Source of the DNA: Rhodospirillaceae bacterium UBA6219
Lineage (GTDB): Bacteria > Pseudomonadota > Alphaproteobacteria > Rhodospirillales > Magnetospirillaceae
Reading direction: 5' to 3'
Length of the DNA: 64,000 nt
Assembly (NCBI GenBank): GCA_002435715.1
Contig: DISD01000050.1
Span: 43,125-107,124, forward strand
The position numbers and the translations under genes are program-made. Of the stretch, positions 41,516 through 51,230 are shown piece by piece. Within the stretch, counting starts at the first letter, position 1; each line of letters opens with the position of its first letter. The notes below the pieces were generated by a model, which worked only from the letters and a program-made list of their open reading frames with translations, had not been told where the DNA came from and searched no databases.

Positions 41516-42154
41516 CTATCGCACCGCTGGAAAGATGACCTGGCCGGCACAGCGGTCGCGCACCGACTTGCTGCAATCGGTGAATTTCAGGTCCTTGGAC
41601 AGACAGATCCGCAACTCGGCGCCGTAGCGGCCCCGGCAGACCACGGCGATCTGATCCGCCCCCAGGCCGGGATTGGCCTTGATGAACAGATCCTCGACCT
41701 GTGAGGGGGCCAGGGTGAACATGGCCTTGGGGGCGCTGAATTCCGCCGGCAGCTTGACGGCGGCGAAGGCCTGGGCGGTCTTGGCGAAATATTCGGCCGG
41801 AGCGGTGCCGTCACAGGTGCCGTGGCGCGCCCATTCGTGCTCGATCAGCTTTTTGCTGGGCATGATGGGCAAGGTCTTGGCCACCACGTCATCGGGCACC
41901 GGCTGCGGCTCGGCTGCGCATTGGGCCGGATAGCCGCTTTCGGCATATTGCGGCCACAGCCCGTGGACGACGAAACCATAGCCTTTGGGACCGCCGCATT
42001 GATCGGGGTCGTCGCGCCCGGCGCGGCTGGCGCAATAGGTCGGCGACCACGACAACGACAGCACATATTGGTCGAATTGACCGGGCGGCGCCGGCTTTTG
42101 CGCCCAAGCCGGCAGGGCGAACAAGCAGGCCAGGGCGATGATCACGACACGCAT
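41516..42154 (-). CDS. exported RNase T2 family ribonuclease
   Basis: 212 residues from ATG 42154 (GGAGG six bases upstream). Signal peptide MRVVIIALACLFALPAWA. Both catalytic segments are present: FVVHGLWPQY (His64) and EHEWARHGTC (Glu107, His111; the usual Lys beside His is Arg). Cys pairs fit a periplasmic disulfide protein. Degrades RNA in the periplasm. The palindrome CCATTGCAATGG (42164-42175) lies over the ribosome-site region and may be an operator. Confidence 0.93.
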   Translation of the reverse strand: MRVVIIALACLFALPAWAQKPAPPGQFDQYVLSLSWSPTYCASRAGRDDPDQCGGPKGYGFVVHGLWPQYAESGYPAQCAAEPQPVPDDVVAKTLPIMPSKKLIEHEWARHGTCDGTAPAEYFAKTAQAFAAVKLPAEFSAPKAMFTLAPSQVEDLFIKANPGLGADQIAVVCRGRYGAELRICLSKDLKFTDCSKSVRDRCAGQVIFPAVR

Positions 42155-42263
42155 GGGCGACCTCCATTGCAATGGTTTCAATTTACCCGCGCCGAAATCC
42201 TTGACAAGCGCCTTGACTACGCCCTGAATTGCGCCCTTCCCGCCACAGGAACCAAATCAAATC

Positions 42264-43463
42264 ATGCGTCATCCGCCGCCGTCCGTGGTCCCCTTGGACC
42301 GCATCCTGCCCGACGAACCCTTGCTGATGATGGGCGCCGGCCCGGTGCCGATCCCGGCCAAGGTGGCCCAGGCCAATTCCATCGTCATCAATCACCTGGG
42401 CGAAACCATGAACCGGGTGATCGAGCAGGTCAAAGCCATGGCCCGCTATGTGTTCCAGACCCAGTCCGGGCAGATCCTGGGCGTCGCCGGTCCGGCCTCG
42501 GCGGCCATGGAAATGGCAGTGTGCAACCTGGTGGAACCGGGCACCAAGGTGCTGGCGGTGTGCAACGGCTATTTCAGCCGCCGTCTGGCCGAAATGGCCG
42601 AACGCTGCCAGGCCGACGTGGTGGTGTTGGAAATCGCCAACGGCGAACCGGCGCGCCCCGACGAGATCGAAGCCGCCATCAAGGCCCACCGCCCGACCTT
42701 GCTGACCATCGTCCAGGGCGAGACGTCCAACACCGTGTGGAACCGCTATCTGCCGGAAATCTGCGCCGTCGCCCGTACTTATGACTGCCTGATGGTGGTG
42801 GACGCGGTGTGTACGTTGTCCACCATGCGTCTGGACATGGATGAATGGGGCGTCGACGCCCTGATCACCGGTGGCCAAAAGGGGCTGTCGTCCATTCCCG
42901 GCGTGTCCCTGTTGGCTTTTTCCGACCAAGCCTGGAAGCGCATCGAGGGCCGCAACGCCCCCATGGCGCAATGGACCTTGGACGCCCGTCTGGCCGATCG
43001 TTTCTGGAACAAGAATTCGTACCATTACACCGCGCCGGTGTCGGGCATCATGGCCATCCACGAAGCCCTGCGCCTGATCTGCGCCGAGACCCTGCCCGCC
43101 CGCTTCCACCGCCACGAATTGTGTTCGTTGGCCCTGCAGGGCGGCATCGAGGCCATGGGCCTGGAATTGCTGGTCAAGCCGGAATGCCGGCTGAATTCGG
43201 TCATCGGCATCAAGGTGCCGACCGGGGTGTCGCCCGACGACGTGCGCCGCCACATGTCCAACGTGCACCGGGTGGAAATCTCGGGGGCTTTCGGCCTGGA
43301 CATCCTGCGCATCGGCCAGATGGGCGAGCAATGCCACGCCCACACCATCTTCCGCACCTTGCACGCTTTCGGTTCCAGCCTGAAAGCCCACGGCGCCAAG
43401 CTGGACCTGCCGGCCGGCGTCGCCGAACTGGAACGCATCCTGGCCGAAGGTCAGGTCACCTGA
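42264..43463 (+). CDS. class V aminotransferase (alanine-glyoxylate/serine-pyruvate type)
   Basis: 399 residues. PLP-dependent class V fold: N-terminal LLMMGAGPVPIPAKV, ASAAMEMAVCNLV, VDAVCTLSTMRLDMDEWGVDALITGGQKGLSS with PLP-lysine Lys206, and the HTIFRTLHAFGSSL end. The enzyme could transaminate alanine or serine with glyoxylate or pyruvate. Its end overlaps the convergent ECF gene by 13 bases. Exact substrate not decided by sequence. Confidence 0.92.
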   Translation: MRHPPPSVVPLDRILPDEPLLMMGAGPVPIPAKVAQANSIVINHLGETMNRVIEQVKAMARYVFQTQSGQILGVAGPASAAMEMAVCNLVEPGTKVLAVCNGYFSRRLAEMAERCQADVVVLEIANGEPARPDEIEAAIKAHRPTLLTIVQGETSNTVWNRYLPEICAVARTYDCLMVVDAVCTLSTMRLDMDEWGVDALITGGQKGLSSIPGVSLLAFSDQAWKRIEGRNAPMAQWTLDARLADRFWNKNSYHYTAPVSGIMAIHEALRLICAETLPARFHRHELCSLALQGGIEAMGLELLVKPECRLNSVIGIKVPTGVSPDDVRRHMSNVHRVEISGAFGLDILRIGQMGEQCHAHTIFRTLHAFGSSLKAHGAKLDLPAGVAELERILAEGQVT

Positions 43464-44299
43464 GAAATGATATCGGGGTCTGCCATCAGGTAGACCCCGA
43501 AAATCTTTCCATCCCGACAGCCGAAGCTCAGCACCCAGCGGGCACCGTCTGAATCCGCGCCCACCAGGGCCGGCAGACCGTTGATGACGGCCGGGCGCAG
43601 AACGAAATCCGCGGGCAGGAACTTGCGCCGCACCCCCAACAGGAAGCGGCTGACCTTGTCGGGCCCCAAGATGGGGTTCAGCGCCGCCTTGCCCTTGGCA
43701 CCGGCATAGCTGACCAGACGACAATCGTCACCCAGCAAGGCCACCAGGGTAGCATAGTCGCGTTGTTCGCAGGCGCTGGCGAATCGTTGCACCAAGCTGG
43801 CGGTCTGCGCTGCATCCCAGGCGAAACGTGGCTGGCCTTTCAGGGCGGCCCGCGCCCGGCTCATGATCTGGCGGCAGGTGGGGATGGTCTTGTCCACAAT
43901 GGCGGCGATCTCGGCGAAATCCAGATCCATCGCCTCGCGCAGCACATAGACGGCGCGTTGTTCGGGGCTCAGGCGTTCCAGCAACAGCAACAGGCCGGTG
44001 GACAAATCCGCCTCGCCCGCTTCCACCGGGTCGAACCACGGTTCGGGCAACCATTGACGGGACAATTGGCGCTGACGCCTGGCCTTGCGCAGGCGGTCGA
44101 TGGACAGGCGGGTGACCTGGGTGGTCAGAAACGCCGCCGCATCGTGCACGCTTCCGTCCTCCACCGCGCACCATTTCAGCCAGGCGTCCTGGACCACGTC
44201 GTCGGCGTCGCTGGCACTGCCCAACATGCGGTAAGCCAGCAGCCGCAAACGCGGCCGCTGGTCTAAAAACGGGGTCAGCCGAGGGTCAGCCGTGGTCAT
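43451..44299 (-). CDS. ECF41-type sigma factor with C-terminal SnoaL-like domain
   Basis: 282 residues. Sigma-2 region (RLLAYRMLGSASDADDVVQDAWLKW), linker WLPEP motif, sigma-4 region (LSPEQRAVYVLREAMDLDFAEIAAIVDKTIPTCRQIMSRARA), then a SnoaL-like C-terminal domain (FASACEQRDYATLVALLGDDC...). This is the pattern of group ECF41, which lacks an anti-sigma and is controlled by its own C-terminal domain. It overlaps the upstream carboxymuconolactone decarboxylase gene by 14 bases, the canonical ECF41 partner. Confidence 0.93.
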   Translation of the reverse strand: MTTADPRLTPFLDQRPRLRLLAYRMLGSASDADDVVQDAWLKWCAVEDGSVHDAAAFLTTQVTRLSIDRLRKARRQRQLSRQWLPEPWFDPVEAGEADLSTGLLLLLERLSPEQRAVYVLREAMDLDFAEIAAIVDKTIPTCRQIMSRARAALKGQPRFAWDAAQTASLVQRFASACEQRDYATLVALLGDDCRLVSYAGAKGKAALNPILGPDKVSRFLLGVRRKFLPADFVLRPAVINGLPALVGADSDGARWVLSFGCRDGKIFGVYLMADPDIISQVT

Positions 44300-44717
44300 A
44301 AGCCGAGATTCCCACCCGGTTCCAGGCGTTGATCACACCGATGATCATGGTCAGTTCGGCGATGGCCTGATCCGAATAATGACGGCGCAGGTCGGCCAGC
44401 AGGGCCGGGACTTTGTCCTCGTGCTGGGCGGTCAGCGCCTCGGCCCAGGCAAAGGCGGCTTTTTCGTCCGGGGTGAACAGATCGGACTTGGCCCAATCGG
44501 CCACCGCGTCCAGACGGTCCTGGCCGACGCCGTCGCGCCGCCCCCATTCCACGTGCAGGTTCTGGCAGAACAGGCATTTGTTGATCTGCGACACCCGCAA
44601 ATCCACCAGATGCTTGAACCCGGCCCCCAAGCTGGATTGCGCCAGGGTTTCAGAGACGGCGTAAAGGCCCTGATAAGCGGGCTTGGCCAGGGAAGAGACG
44701 TCGAAACGGATATTCAT
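44286..44717 (-). CDS. carboxymuconolactone decarboxylase family protein (AhpD-like)
   Basis: 143 residues. The AhpD-like motif VSQINKCLFCQNLHVEW contains the CXXC pair and His, typical of redox-active members with peroxidase activity. AGGA about eight bases before the ATG. Co-transcribed and overlapping with the ECF41 sigma factor, which normally controls this gene type. Substrate unknown. Confidence 0.9.
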   Translation of the reverse strand: MNIRFDVSSLAKPAYQGLYAVSETLAQSSLGAGFKHLVDLRVSQINKCLFCQNLHVEWGRRDGVGQDRLDAVADWAKSDLFTPDEKAAFAWAEALTAQHEDKVPALLADLRRHYSDQAIAELTMIIGVINAWNRVGISAYDHG

Positions 44718-44783
44718 CGGGGCATTCCTTTCGGTTCAGAGATACCCCCATGACGCGCGGGCGCCGTCAAACGTGACAGGTCG

Positions 44784-45344
44784 TCAGTCTTTTTTTTCTT
44801 CCGGCAGCTGATGGCGCAGGATCAGCGGACCTTGGGCCAGCATGAAAACCAAGGTGATGATCAGACTGCCCGGCATCTTCCACAACACCCAATGGTCGGT
44901 GCTCATCACATGGCGGACGATTTCGTTGGCCACCGCCATGGCGACGAAGAACAAGGCGACACGTAATGACAGCTTGCGCCAGCCGGCATCGTCCAGGGCG
45001 ATGGCGTGGCCCAGAACCTTTTTCAGCGCCAGCTTGCCCATCGCCAGTCCGCCGCCGATCACCAGTACGAACAGGGCATAGATGATGGTCGGCTTCATCT
45101 TGATGAAGGTGTCGTCGTGCAGCCACAGGGTCAGACCGCCGAACACCAGGACGATCACCGCGGTGACCACCGGCATCAACGGCAACTTACGGGAAATGGC
45201 ATAGGACAGCCCGACCCCGACGACGGTGGCGATCATCAGGGCGATGGTGGCCGGCATCAGGCCTTGCGAGAAATAGATAGCGACGAAAATGGCCAAGGGG
45301 CCGTATTCGACCGCGGGCTTCAGCCAAGCCGGTTCCTTACCCAC
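44784..45344 (-). CDS. yciB: inner-membrane-spanning protein YciB (septation protein A)
   Basis: 186 residues from a GTG at 45344 (AAAGGA six bases upstream; longer readings start in noncoding DNA). Five hydrophobic helices with LKPAVEYGPLAIFVAIYF, LTLWLHDDTFIKMKPTIIYALF and NEIVRHVMSTDHWVLWK, all YciB/IspZ marks. Normal length. It acts in cell-envelope maintenance and division. Not obviously linked to neighbours. Confidence 0.93.
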   Translation of the reverse strand: MGKEPAWLKPAVEYGPLAIFVAIYFSQGLMPATIALMIATVVGVGLSYAISRKLPLMPVVTAVIVLVFGGLTLWLHDDTFIKMKPTIIYALFVLVIGGGLAMGKLALKKVLGHAIALDDAGWRKLSLRVALFFVAMAVANEIVRHVMSTDHWVLWKMPGSLIITLVFMLAQGPLILRHQLPEEKKD

Positions 45345-45385
45345 GCTTGATCCTTTCGCGATTTCGGGGCGGTCCTTATAGCCGA

Positions 45386-46456
45386 TCAACGCGGCTGCGT
45401 CAGCTTCGCCCGCAAATCCTCGGCAAAGCTTGCCGCCACAATCGGCATGGCATCGCTGAACGCCACCCCGTCCTTGGGCCGCATCATCCAATCATGCGAG
45501 CCGGGCTGGCGCCAAAACACCCAATCGTAGTTTCCCTGTTCCGGCACGGCCCAATCGGCGGTGACGACACGCACATTCCTGAACAATCCCGATCGCGACA
45601 GGAACGCCCCGGCCCGGCGATCCAGGAAGCGTTGAAAGGCGTCCATGCCCGGCACGGCGTTCTGCCAGGTGGCGTCGTTTTCAAGCCCCGCCGTGAAGCC
45701 CCGGCTGTCACGCGGCAACACCACCAAGGCGGTGCCAGCCAAGACAGAGGTCGTGGCCACCACCTGTTTCTCGTCTTCGGCCAATTGACGCTCGAAGGCC
45801 GCGCGCAAGCCCCGCACGCCGGTATATTCCTTGCCGCGATAGCTGTACAGAACCCCGCCATCCACCATCGTCGCGCTGAGATAGTCCATGTCGCCGGCCA
45901 ATTCGGTCATCGCCTTCTTGACCGCTTCGACGAAGGACTGGGCGTTGGGCGCGACCAAAAGACGCAGCATCCGTCCTTGCGAATCCTTCAGCCGCCAGCC
46001 GCTTTTCGACCGATACAGCACGAAATCACGCCCCTGCGGGGTGGTCTCGCGCAGCAAGGTGGTTTCCACCGCGAAATCAGCGAACAGGCCGGACCGGCGC
46101 AAGGCTTCGAGGCGCCATTCATCAAGACGATGATAGAAACGCCCGACCCCCTGTTCGTTGTCGTCGGCATCCGGCAACACCACCCGCAGGGTTTTGTCCG
46201 AAGGTTTTTCCTCGGCGAGGATGGCGTCAATCTGCGCATTCATCTCGGCCTCGAGGGCGGCGTGCAAGGCCGTTTCGTCGGTGTAGAAGCGGCCCATCCA
46301 TTGGTAACGATCGACGCCCCCGGGCCGGTCGTAGCCCAACATGGCGACGTTTCCCACACTGCGCGGTTCGACCACAGGGGCATTCGGTTGCTCGGCGCAG
46401 GCCGCCAGGGCTGCGGCCAGGAAAAGGGCGGCCAGATGCCTGGTGATAGTCGTCAT
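45386..46456 (-). CDS. lipoprotein, unknown function, tandem paralogue 1
   Basis: 356 residues with lipobox LAAC (Cys20). No Pfam-type domain recognised. It shares an order of motifs with the next upstream lipoprotein: LRRSGLF, DFVLY, ...YDYLSA-like, TALVVLPRD, RFLDRRAG..LFRNV and NYDWVFWRQP, against LRQSSLF, DFVMR, RALLILPRH, RFARFLQASKVF and EYDWVLWREP. The pair is 15 bases apart, so a duplication followed by divergence is likely. Envelope role unknown. Confidence 0.8.
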   Translation of the reverse strand: MTTITRHLAALFLAAALAACAEQPNAPVVEPRSVGNVAMLGYDRPGGVDRYQWMGRFYTDETALHAALEAEMNAQIDAILAEEKPSDKTLRVVLPDADDNEQGVGRFYHRLDEWRLEALRRSGLFADFAVETTLLRETTPQGRDFVLYRSKSGWRLKDSQGRMLRLLVAPNAQSFVEAVKKAMTELAGDMDYLSATMVDGGVLYSYRGKEYTGVRGLRAAFERQLAEDEKQVVATTSVLAGTALVVLPRDSRGFTAGLENDATWQNAVPGMDAFQRFLDRRAGAFLSRSGLFRNVRVVTADWAVPEQGNYDWVFWRQPGSHDWMMRPKDGVAFSDAMPIVAASFAEDLRAKLTQPR

Positions 46457-46471
46457 CGTCTTCCCCCTTTC

Positions 46472-47650
46472 CTAGCGTTCGTAGATCCGGGGAACCAGAC
46501 CGTCGACCATCGACCCCGCCGGGTCCTCGGTGGCATCCAGTTCGGGATCGGGGGGCGGGGTCAAAGCCTGGGTCAGGGCGGTGGCAAAGCCCTGGGGCTG
46601 GGTGTTCAGCATCAAGGTGCCGAAATCGTCATCGCGTGAGCGCGCCGACCACACGGACGCGTTGGGTTCGCGCCACAACACCCAATCATATTCGACGGGG
46701 ACGGCCCCCACTTCGTCGGCGAAAACCGAGGTCACGTCGGCGAACACTTTCGACGCTTGCAGAAAACGCGCGAACCGCTTGTCCAAGGCCAAGCGATAGG
46801 CCTTGCGGCCGCTGTCGATCAATCCGGGATTTTCACCGGGCCGCAACAACGAGATGTCAGGGGCATGTCGCGGCAGGATCAACAAAGCCCGCCCGCCCAA
46901 GGGCTTGGTGGTCGGCACCACGTGGCCGACCAGTTCGGCGTTGACCCGGTCGAAGGCATCCACCAGCGACACCAGATCGGAATATTTCTGGTCGCGGTAG
47001 GAAACCATTTCGCCGCCCTTCGGACCGGCGACGTTGTGCAGGACGTAAAGATAGGTCGTGTCATTGCGCAACGTGTCCACCGCCCCGGAAACCTTGGCGA
47101 CGAAGCTGGACAAATCCGCCCCGTTGCCGATGGCGATCTGGCGGTCCTCGCCATCGCGCAATTTCCAGATGACGGTTTCATAGCGCATCACGAAATCGCC
47201 GCCTTTGGCGACGAACTTGCCCGGCCCGATGTTTTCCACCCGCAACGCGGTGAACAAGCTGCTTTGACGCAAGGCTTCGATCCGGGCTTCGGCCAGACGC
47301 AAATTGGCGATTTCCGGCACCGTTGCGACACTGCGCGGATTGGGACGCAAAATCCGGATGGCGGATTCCACCGACCCCATACGGGGTAAATTGGCCATCT
47401 CGGCGGCCACCGCCTTGTCAATGGCGGCGTTCAATTCGGCGAGGTTGGCATAGGTGTTGCCGTTCCAGCCATAACCGACCAAGGTCTTGTAATTATACTT
47501 TTCGCCCACCAGCGAACGGATGTCGGCGGCGACGTCGTCTTTGGCCGAAGGAGCGGCGGGAACATCCGGGATCAGGTCGTCGATGGCCGATTGGGCGGCG
47601 GCGCAACCGCTGACCGCCAAACATGTCGCCATCACCAACGCCAAACGCAT
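46472..47650 (-). CDS. lipoprotein, unknown function, tandem paralogue 2
   Basis: About 392 residues from ATG 47650 (GGGGG five bases upstream). Lipobox VSGC (Cys16). Same motif order as its paralogue downstream but with a longer N-terminal part (KYNYKTLVGYGWNGNTYANL). Ends in an acidic, Pro-rich segment. A divergent gene encodes a nucleoside-gate membrane protein 219 bases away. Function unknown. Confidence 0.8.
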   Translation of the reverse strand: MRLALVMATCLAVSGCAAAQSAIDDLIPDVPAAPSAKDDVAADIRSLVGEKYNYKTLVGYGWNGNTYANLAELNAAIDKAVAAEMANLPRMGSVESAIRILRPNPRSVATVPEIANLRLAEARIEALRQSSLFTALRVENIGPGKFVAKGGDFVMRYETVIWKLRDGEDRQIAIGNGADLSSFVAKVSGAVDTLRNDTTYLYVLHNVAGPKGGEMVSYRDQKYSDLVSLVDAFDRVNAELVGHVVPTTKPLGGRALLILPRHAPDISLLRPGENPGLIDSGRKAYRLALDKRFARFLQASKVFADVTSVFADEVGAVPVEYDWVLWREPNASVWSARSRDDDFGTLMLNTQPQGFATALTQALTPPPDPELDATEDPAGSMVDGLVPRIYER

Positions 47651-47869
47651 ACATGCCCCCAAATCCGCGACCCGATCCCCCGACAGGGATTCCGATCATA
47701 CACGTGTCGCTGCCATGGGGGCAATCGCCCCCCTTGGCCCAATCTGTTGCTTACAAATGACAAAGCCAAAGCCATCACCACCGGCATTAAACCGAAAGGG
47801 AGACCAAGCCCCCTGTCCCGGCCGTGGTTTTCCTGTTAAAGGGCACCCATCCTTTAAGGGACGACCGCG

Positions 47870-48790
47870 ATGAACAGCCTGATCAACACCATCCTGCCCG
47901 CCGGACGCGCGGCGGTCGAATTGTCGTTATTCGTGTTGCTGCCGGTGATGGTGGTGATGCTGTCGATCATGCGGCTTTTGGAAGCCTGGGGGGTGATGGA
48001 CTGGCTGGTGGCCAAACTGACCCCGGTGCTGCGCCCCTTCGGCCTGACCGGATTGGGGGTGTTCGCCGCCTTGCAGGTCAGTTTCGTCAGCTATGCCGCG
48101 CCGGTGGCGACCTTGGCCATGATGGAACAACGCGGCACTTCGGACCGCCATCTGGCCGCCACCTTCGCCATGGTGCTGGCCATGGCCCAGGCCAACGCCG
48201 TCTTTCCCATGGGAACCATGGGCTTGCAGGTGGTCCCGGTGATGCTGATCTCGCTGCTGGGCGGCTTGGTGGCGGCCAGCACCGCCTATCACCTGGCCGG
48301 CCGATCCTTGTCCACCGCCGAACAATTCATCGACGAAACCCTGCGCCACCCGGTGGCGGAAAACGCCAAGGGGGTTCTGGACGTCATCAACCGCGCCGGG
48401 GCCGAGGCGCTGAAGATTGCGCTGGGCACCATTCCCATGCTGGTTCTGGCGCTGACCGCGGTGGCCGCCCTGCGTCAGGGCGGCGCCATCGAAGCCCTGA
48501 CCCGGGCCCTGCCCTTTTTGGATCCGGCCTTGATCCTGCCCACCTTCACCAAATACCTGGCCGGCGGCACGGCAATGATGGGGGTGATCGACGAACAGGT
48601 GCGCAGTGGCCAAATCACCGCTTCCCAGGTCAATTCCTGGGCGGGCCTGCTGATCCATCCCCTGGACATTCCCGGCGTTGCGGTGTTGATGGCCGCCGGC
48701 CCACGGGTGGCCAAGGTGTGGAAACCCGCCGTGTTGGGCACCCTGGCCGGCATCGCCCTGCGCAGCGGGCTGCATTGGGTTCTGGCCTAG
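47870..48790 (+). CDS. nucleoside recognition (Gate) domain membrane protein
   Basis: 306 residues, about eight hydrophobic helices. The Gate pattern (VELSLFVLLPVMVVMLSIMRLLE, then LTPVLRPFGLTGLGVFAALQ) resembles spore-maturation protein A/B and YjiH-type proteins; a second Gate-like half is at about 170-300 with FTKYLAGGTAMMGV. AAGGGA eight bases before the ATG. Possible nucleoside or peptide transport; not settled. Confidence 0.75.
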   Translation: MNSLINTILPAGRAAVELSLFVLLPVMVVMLSIMRLLEAWGVMDWLVAKLTPVLRPFGLTGLGVFAALQVSFVSYAAPVATLAMMEQRGTSDRHLAATFAMVLAMAQANAVFPMGTMGLQVVPVMLISLLGGLVAASTAYHLAGRSLSTAEQFIDETLRHPVAENAKGVLDVINRAGAEALKIALGTIPMLVLALTAVAALRQGGAIEALTRALPFLDPALILPTFTKYLAGGTAMMGVIDEQVRSGQITASQVNSWAGLLIHPLDIPGVAVLMAAGPRVAKVWKPAVLGTLAGIALRSGLHWVLA

Positions 48791-48897
48791 GCGTAACCGA
48801 CGAGGACGGACCGGGATGGGGGGGCATACCGGCCGACCTTTGAAGTGATCCGTTTGGGCGGCCGGAAAGCCCGCGCGGCTTTGAGCGTCACCGTCTC

Positions 48898-48932
48898 GGC
48901 GTGAACTGATCCAACGGATCAGTTCATTCGCC
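48898..48932. terminator. perfect hairpin between convergent genes
   Basis: 11-bp perfect arms TGAACTGATCC and GGATCAGTTCA with a 3-base AAC loop, flanked by GGCG and CGCC that extend the stem. It lies between the Gate gene stop (48790) and the hybrid-kinase stop (48941). No T-tract, so it may be a factor-dependent or bidirectional terminator, or a protein-binding palindrome. Confidence 0.45.
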
Positions 48933-48940
48933 GGGCGGTA

Positions 48941-51223
48941 TCAGTGATAACGGGCGGGAATTTTGCAGACCCACTTTTCCAACAACGCAGCCAATTTCCG
49001 CCGGTCGATCGGTTTGGAAATATAATCGTCCATACCCGCTTCCAGACACAACTCGCGGTCCCCGGTCAACGCATTGGCGGTCACGGCGATGATCGGCGTG
49101 CGTGATTTCGGCCCCGGCAAAGATCGGATGATCCGGGTGGCGCCAATGCCATCCAGATGAGGCATCTGCATGTCCATCAAAATCAGGTCGTAATCCCGGT
49201 TTTCCAAACGGGCCACCGCTTCGCCGCCATCGTCGGCCATATCGGCGCTATGGCCCATTTTGGATAACAAGCCGACAGCGACTTGCTGGTTCACGTGATT
49301 GTCCTCGGCCACCAAGATGCGGAGCGAACGTTTGGCGGTGAATGTGCGATTGTCCCCCGTCGTGAAGTCGTCGTTGGCAGGACGGGCGGCATGGACGGGC
49401 ATGTTCTCGTCGCTGTCGTTCATCGCTTTTTGCAGGGCCTCTTGCAAGACCCGCGGCAGGATCGGCTTGATCAGGACGGCGGCCAAATTCAGCGCACGGA
49501 AACTTTCCTGGGTCAGCAGGTTTTCGCCCGACGAAGCCAACACCAAGCGCAAATCCTTCAAGGCCGGATCGGCTCTGAACACGGTGGCCAAATCCAACCC
49601 GGTCAAATTCGGCATGTGATGGTCCATGACCACCATATCGAATCCGCGCCCCTCGGCTTGGGCGGCGCGCGCCATGGACAAAGCCTGCAGGCCGTCTTCC
49701 GCCAGAACGACCTCGCCGCCCCATCCCCCGATCTGACGGCTGAGAATTTCGCGGTTCACCTCTAAATCGTCCACCACCAAGATCCGCCAGCCATCCAAGA
49801 ACGGCAAGGTAACCGACGGCGGCAGACGCTCGCCCCGTCTCAGACGCAGGACGAACCAAAAGGTGCTGCCCTCGCCTTCGACGCTGTCCACGCCAATAGT
49901 CCCGCCCATGCCCTCGATGATCTTGCGGCAGATGGCCAATCCCAACCCGGTGCCGCCAAAACGGCGCGAGGTCGAGGCGTCGGCCTGGGTGAACAAGGTG
50001 AACAAGCGGGAAATGGCGGCCTGAGAGATGCCGATACCGGTATCGATCACCTCGAACCGCAGGGTTTGGGCATCACCGCAATCTTCCAGCAAGGAAATTT
50101 TCAACGTCACCGACCCTTGGGCGGTGAATTTGACGGCGTTGCCGATCAAATTCAGCAAGACCTGCCGCAACCGACCTCCGTCGCTGACGTAATTGCCGGC
50201 CAGTTCCGGAGCGATCATGCACCCCAATTCGACCCGGCCGCCGCGCACTTTCGGGGCCAGAATCTCGATGACGCCCTCGGCCAGAGCGGCCAGCTCAAAT
50301 GGGCTTTCCTCAAATTCCAGACGGCCGGCCTCGATCTTCGAGAAGTCCAAGATGTCGTTGATGATGTTCAGAAGCGCTTCCGCCGAGTTGCGAATGGTGT
50401 CGGCATAGCGTTTTTGACTGCTGTCCAAGGACGTATCCATCAACAGACTGCTCATTCCGATGACGCCGTTCATGGGGGTACGGATTTCATGGCTCATTGT
50501 CGCCAAGAAATCGGATTTGGCACGATTGGCCGTTTCTGCCTGTTTCAACGCCGCCGTCAGACGAAGCTGCGATTCCGCCATCTGCGCCGCGTCTGATCGC
50601 AAGCGCTCGGCCATGCTGTTGAACGCGTAAATGGTTGTGCCGATTTCATCCCGGGGGCCTTGGTAAACGATCGTGCCGACCTCCCCGCCGGCAATGGCGT
50701 TGGCCCCGTCGCGCAACAATTTCAGTCGTTGGGTCAGATAGCTGCCCAACAGATATGAAAAGCCGGCGACCAAAACGATTTCCAGCAATGCCAAACTGAC
50801 GAAGACCTGTTTGGCCGAAGCGATCGCCGCCTCAGATTCTTGCGAATCCAGCCAGATCGTCACCACGCCGAAGGTGATTCCCCCCTCGGCAATGGCTTGT
50901 GACGCCGCCACCCCATGGTCATCGGCTCCTGGCGGAGCGCCGCGCTCGACCAAGACACGATGGTCGTTGGTTTCCAATCGGATGAAGCGCAATCCCGGAT
51001 TGCTCGTCACCTCGTCGAAAAACGACTGCAAGGACGCCAAGTCAACCGCGATGACGGCGTTTTTAATCGTCGAGGCGAACATCCGCGCCGAGGTTTCCGC
51101 CCGAGTGACCAAAGCGTCCTGGTTGGTGCTGCGCAGATAACCCAGCCCGCTCCAAACCAAACTGACAAGCAAGACCGCTTCAATCAATGCGATGCCCAGA
51201 ATGGTCTTCAGGCGAAAAGACAT
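48941..51223 (-). CDS. hybrid histidine kinase with HAMP and two receivers
   Basis: 760 residues. Two transmembrane helices (about 8-28 and 135-160) bound a periplasmic domain, then HAMP (EVGTIVYQGPRDEIGTTIYAFNSMAERL), coiled coil, H box FLATMSHEIRTPMNGVIGM with His245, N box NLIGNAVKFT, G boxes DTGIGIS and GGTGLGLAIC, and two receivers with Asp534 (MVVMDHHMPNLTG) and Asp684 (LILMDMQMPHLDG). All catalytic motifs are intact. It starts 7 bases after a periplasmic binding protein gene, which probably feeds it the signal. Confidence 0.95.
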   Translation of the reverse strand: MSFRLKTILGIALIEAVLLVSLVWSGLGYLRSTNQDALVTRAETSARMFASTIKNAVIAVDLASLQSFFDEVTSNPGLRFIRLETNDHRVLVERGAPPGADDHGVAASQAIAEGGITFGVVTIWLDSQESEAAIASAKQVFVSLALLEIVLVAGFSYLLGSYLTQRLKLLRDGANAIAGGEVGTIVYQGPRDEIGTTIYAFNSMAERLRSDAAQMAESQLRLTAALKQAETANRAKSDFLATMSHEIRTPMNGVIGMSSLLMDTSLDSSQKRYADTIRNSAEALLNIINDILDFSKIEAGRLEFEESPFELAALAEGVIEILAPKVRGGRVELGCMIAPELAGNYVSDGGRLRQVLLNLIGNAVKFTAQGSVTLKISLLEDCGDAQTLRFEVIDTGIGISQAAISRLFTLFTQADASTSRRFGGTGLGLAICRKIIEGMGGTIGVDSVEGEGSTFWFVLRLRRGERLPPSVTLPFLDGWRILVVDDLEVNREILSRQIGGWGGEVVLAEDGLQALSMARAAQAEGRGFDMVVMDHHMPNLTGLDLATVFRADPALKDLRLVLASSGENLLTQESFRALNLAAVLIKPILPRVLQEALQKAMNDSDENMPVHAARPANDDFTTGDNRTFTAKRSLRILVAEDNHVNQQVAVGLLSKMGHSADMADDGGEAVARLENRDYDLILMDMQMPHLDGIGATRIIRSLPGPKSRTPIIAVTANALTGDRELCLEAGMDDYISKPIDRRKLAALLEKWVCKIPARYH

Positions 51224-51230
51224 CAGCCGG

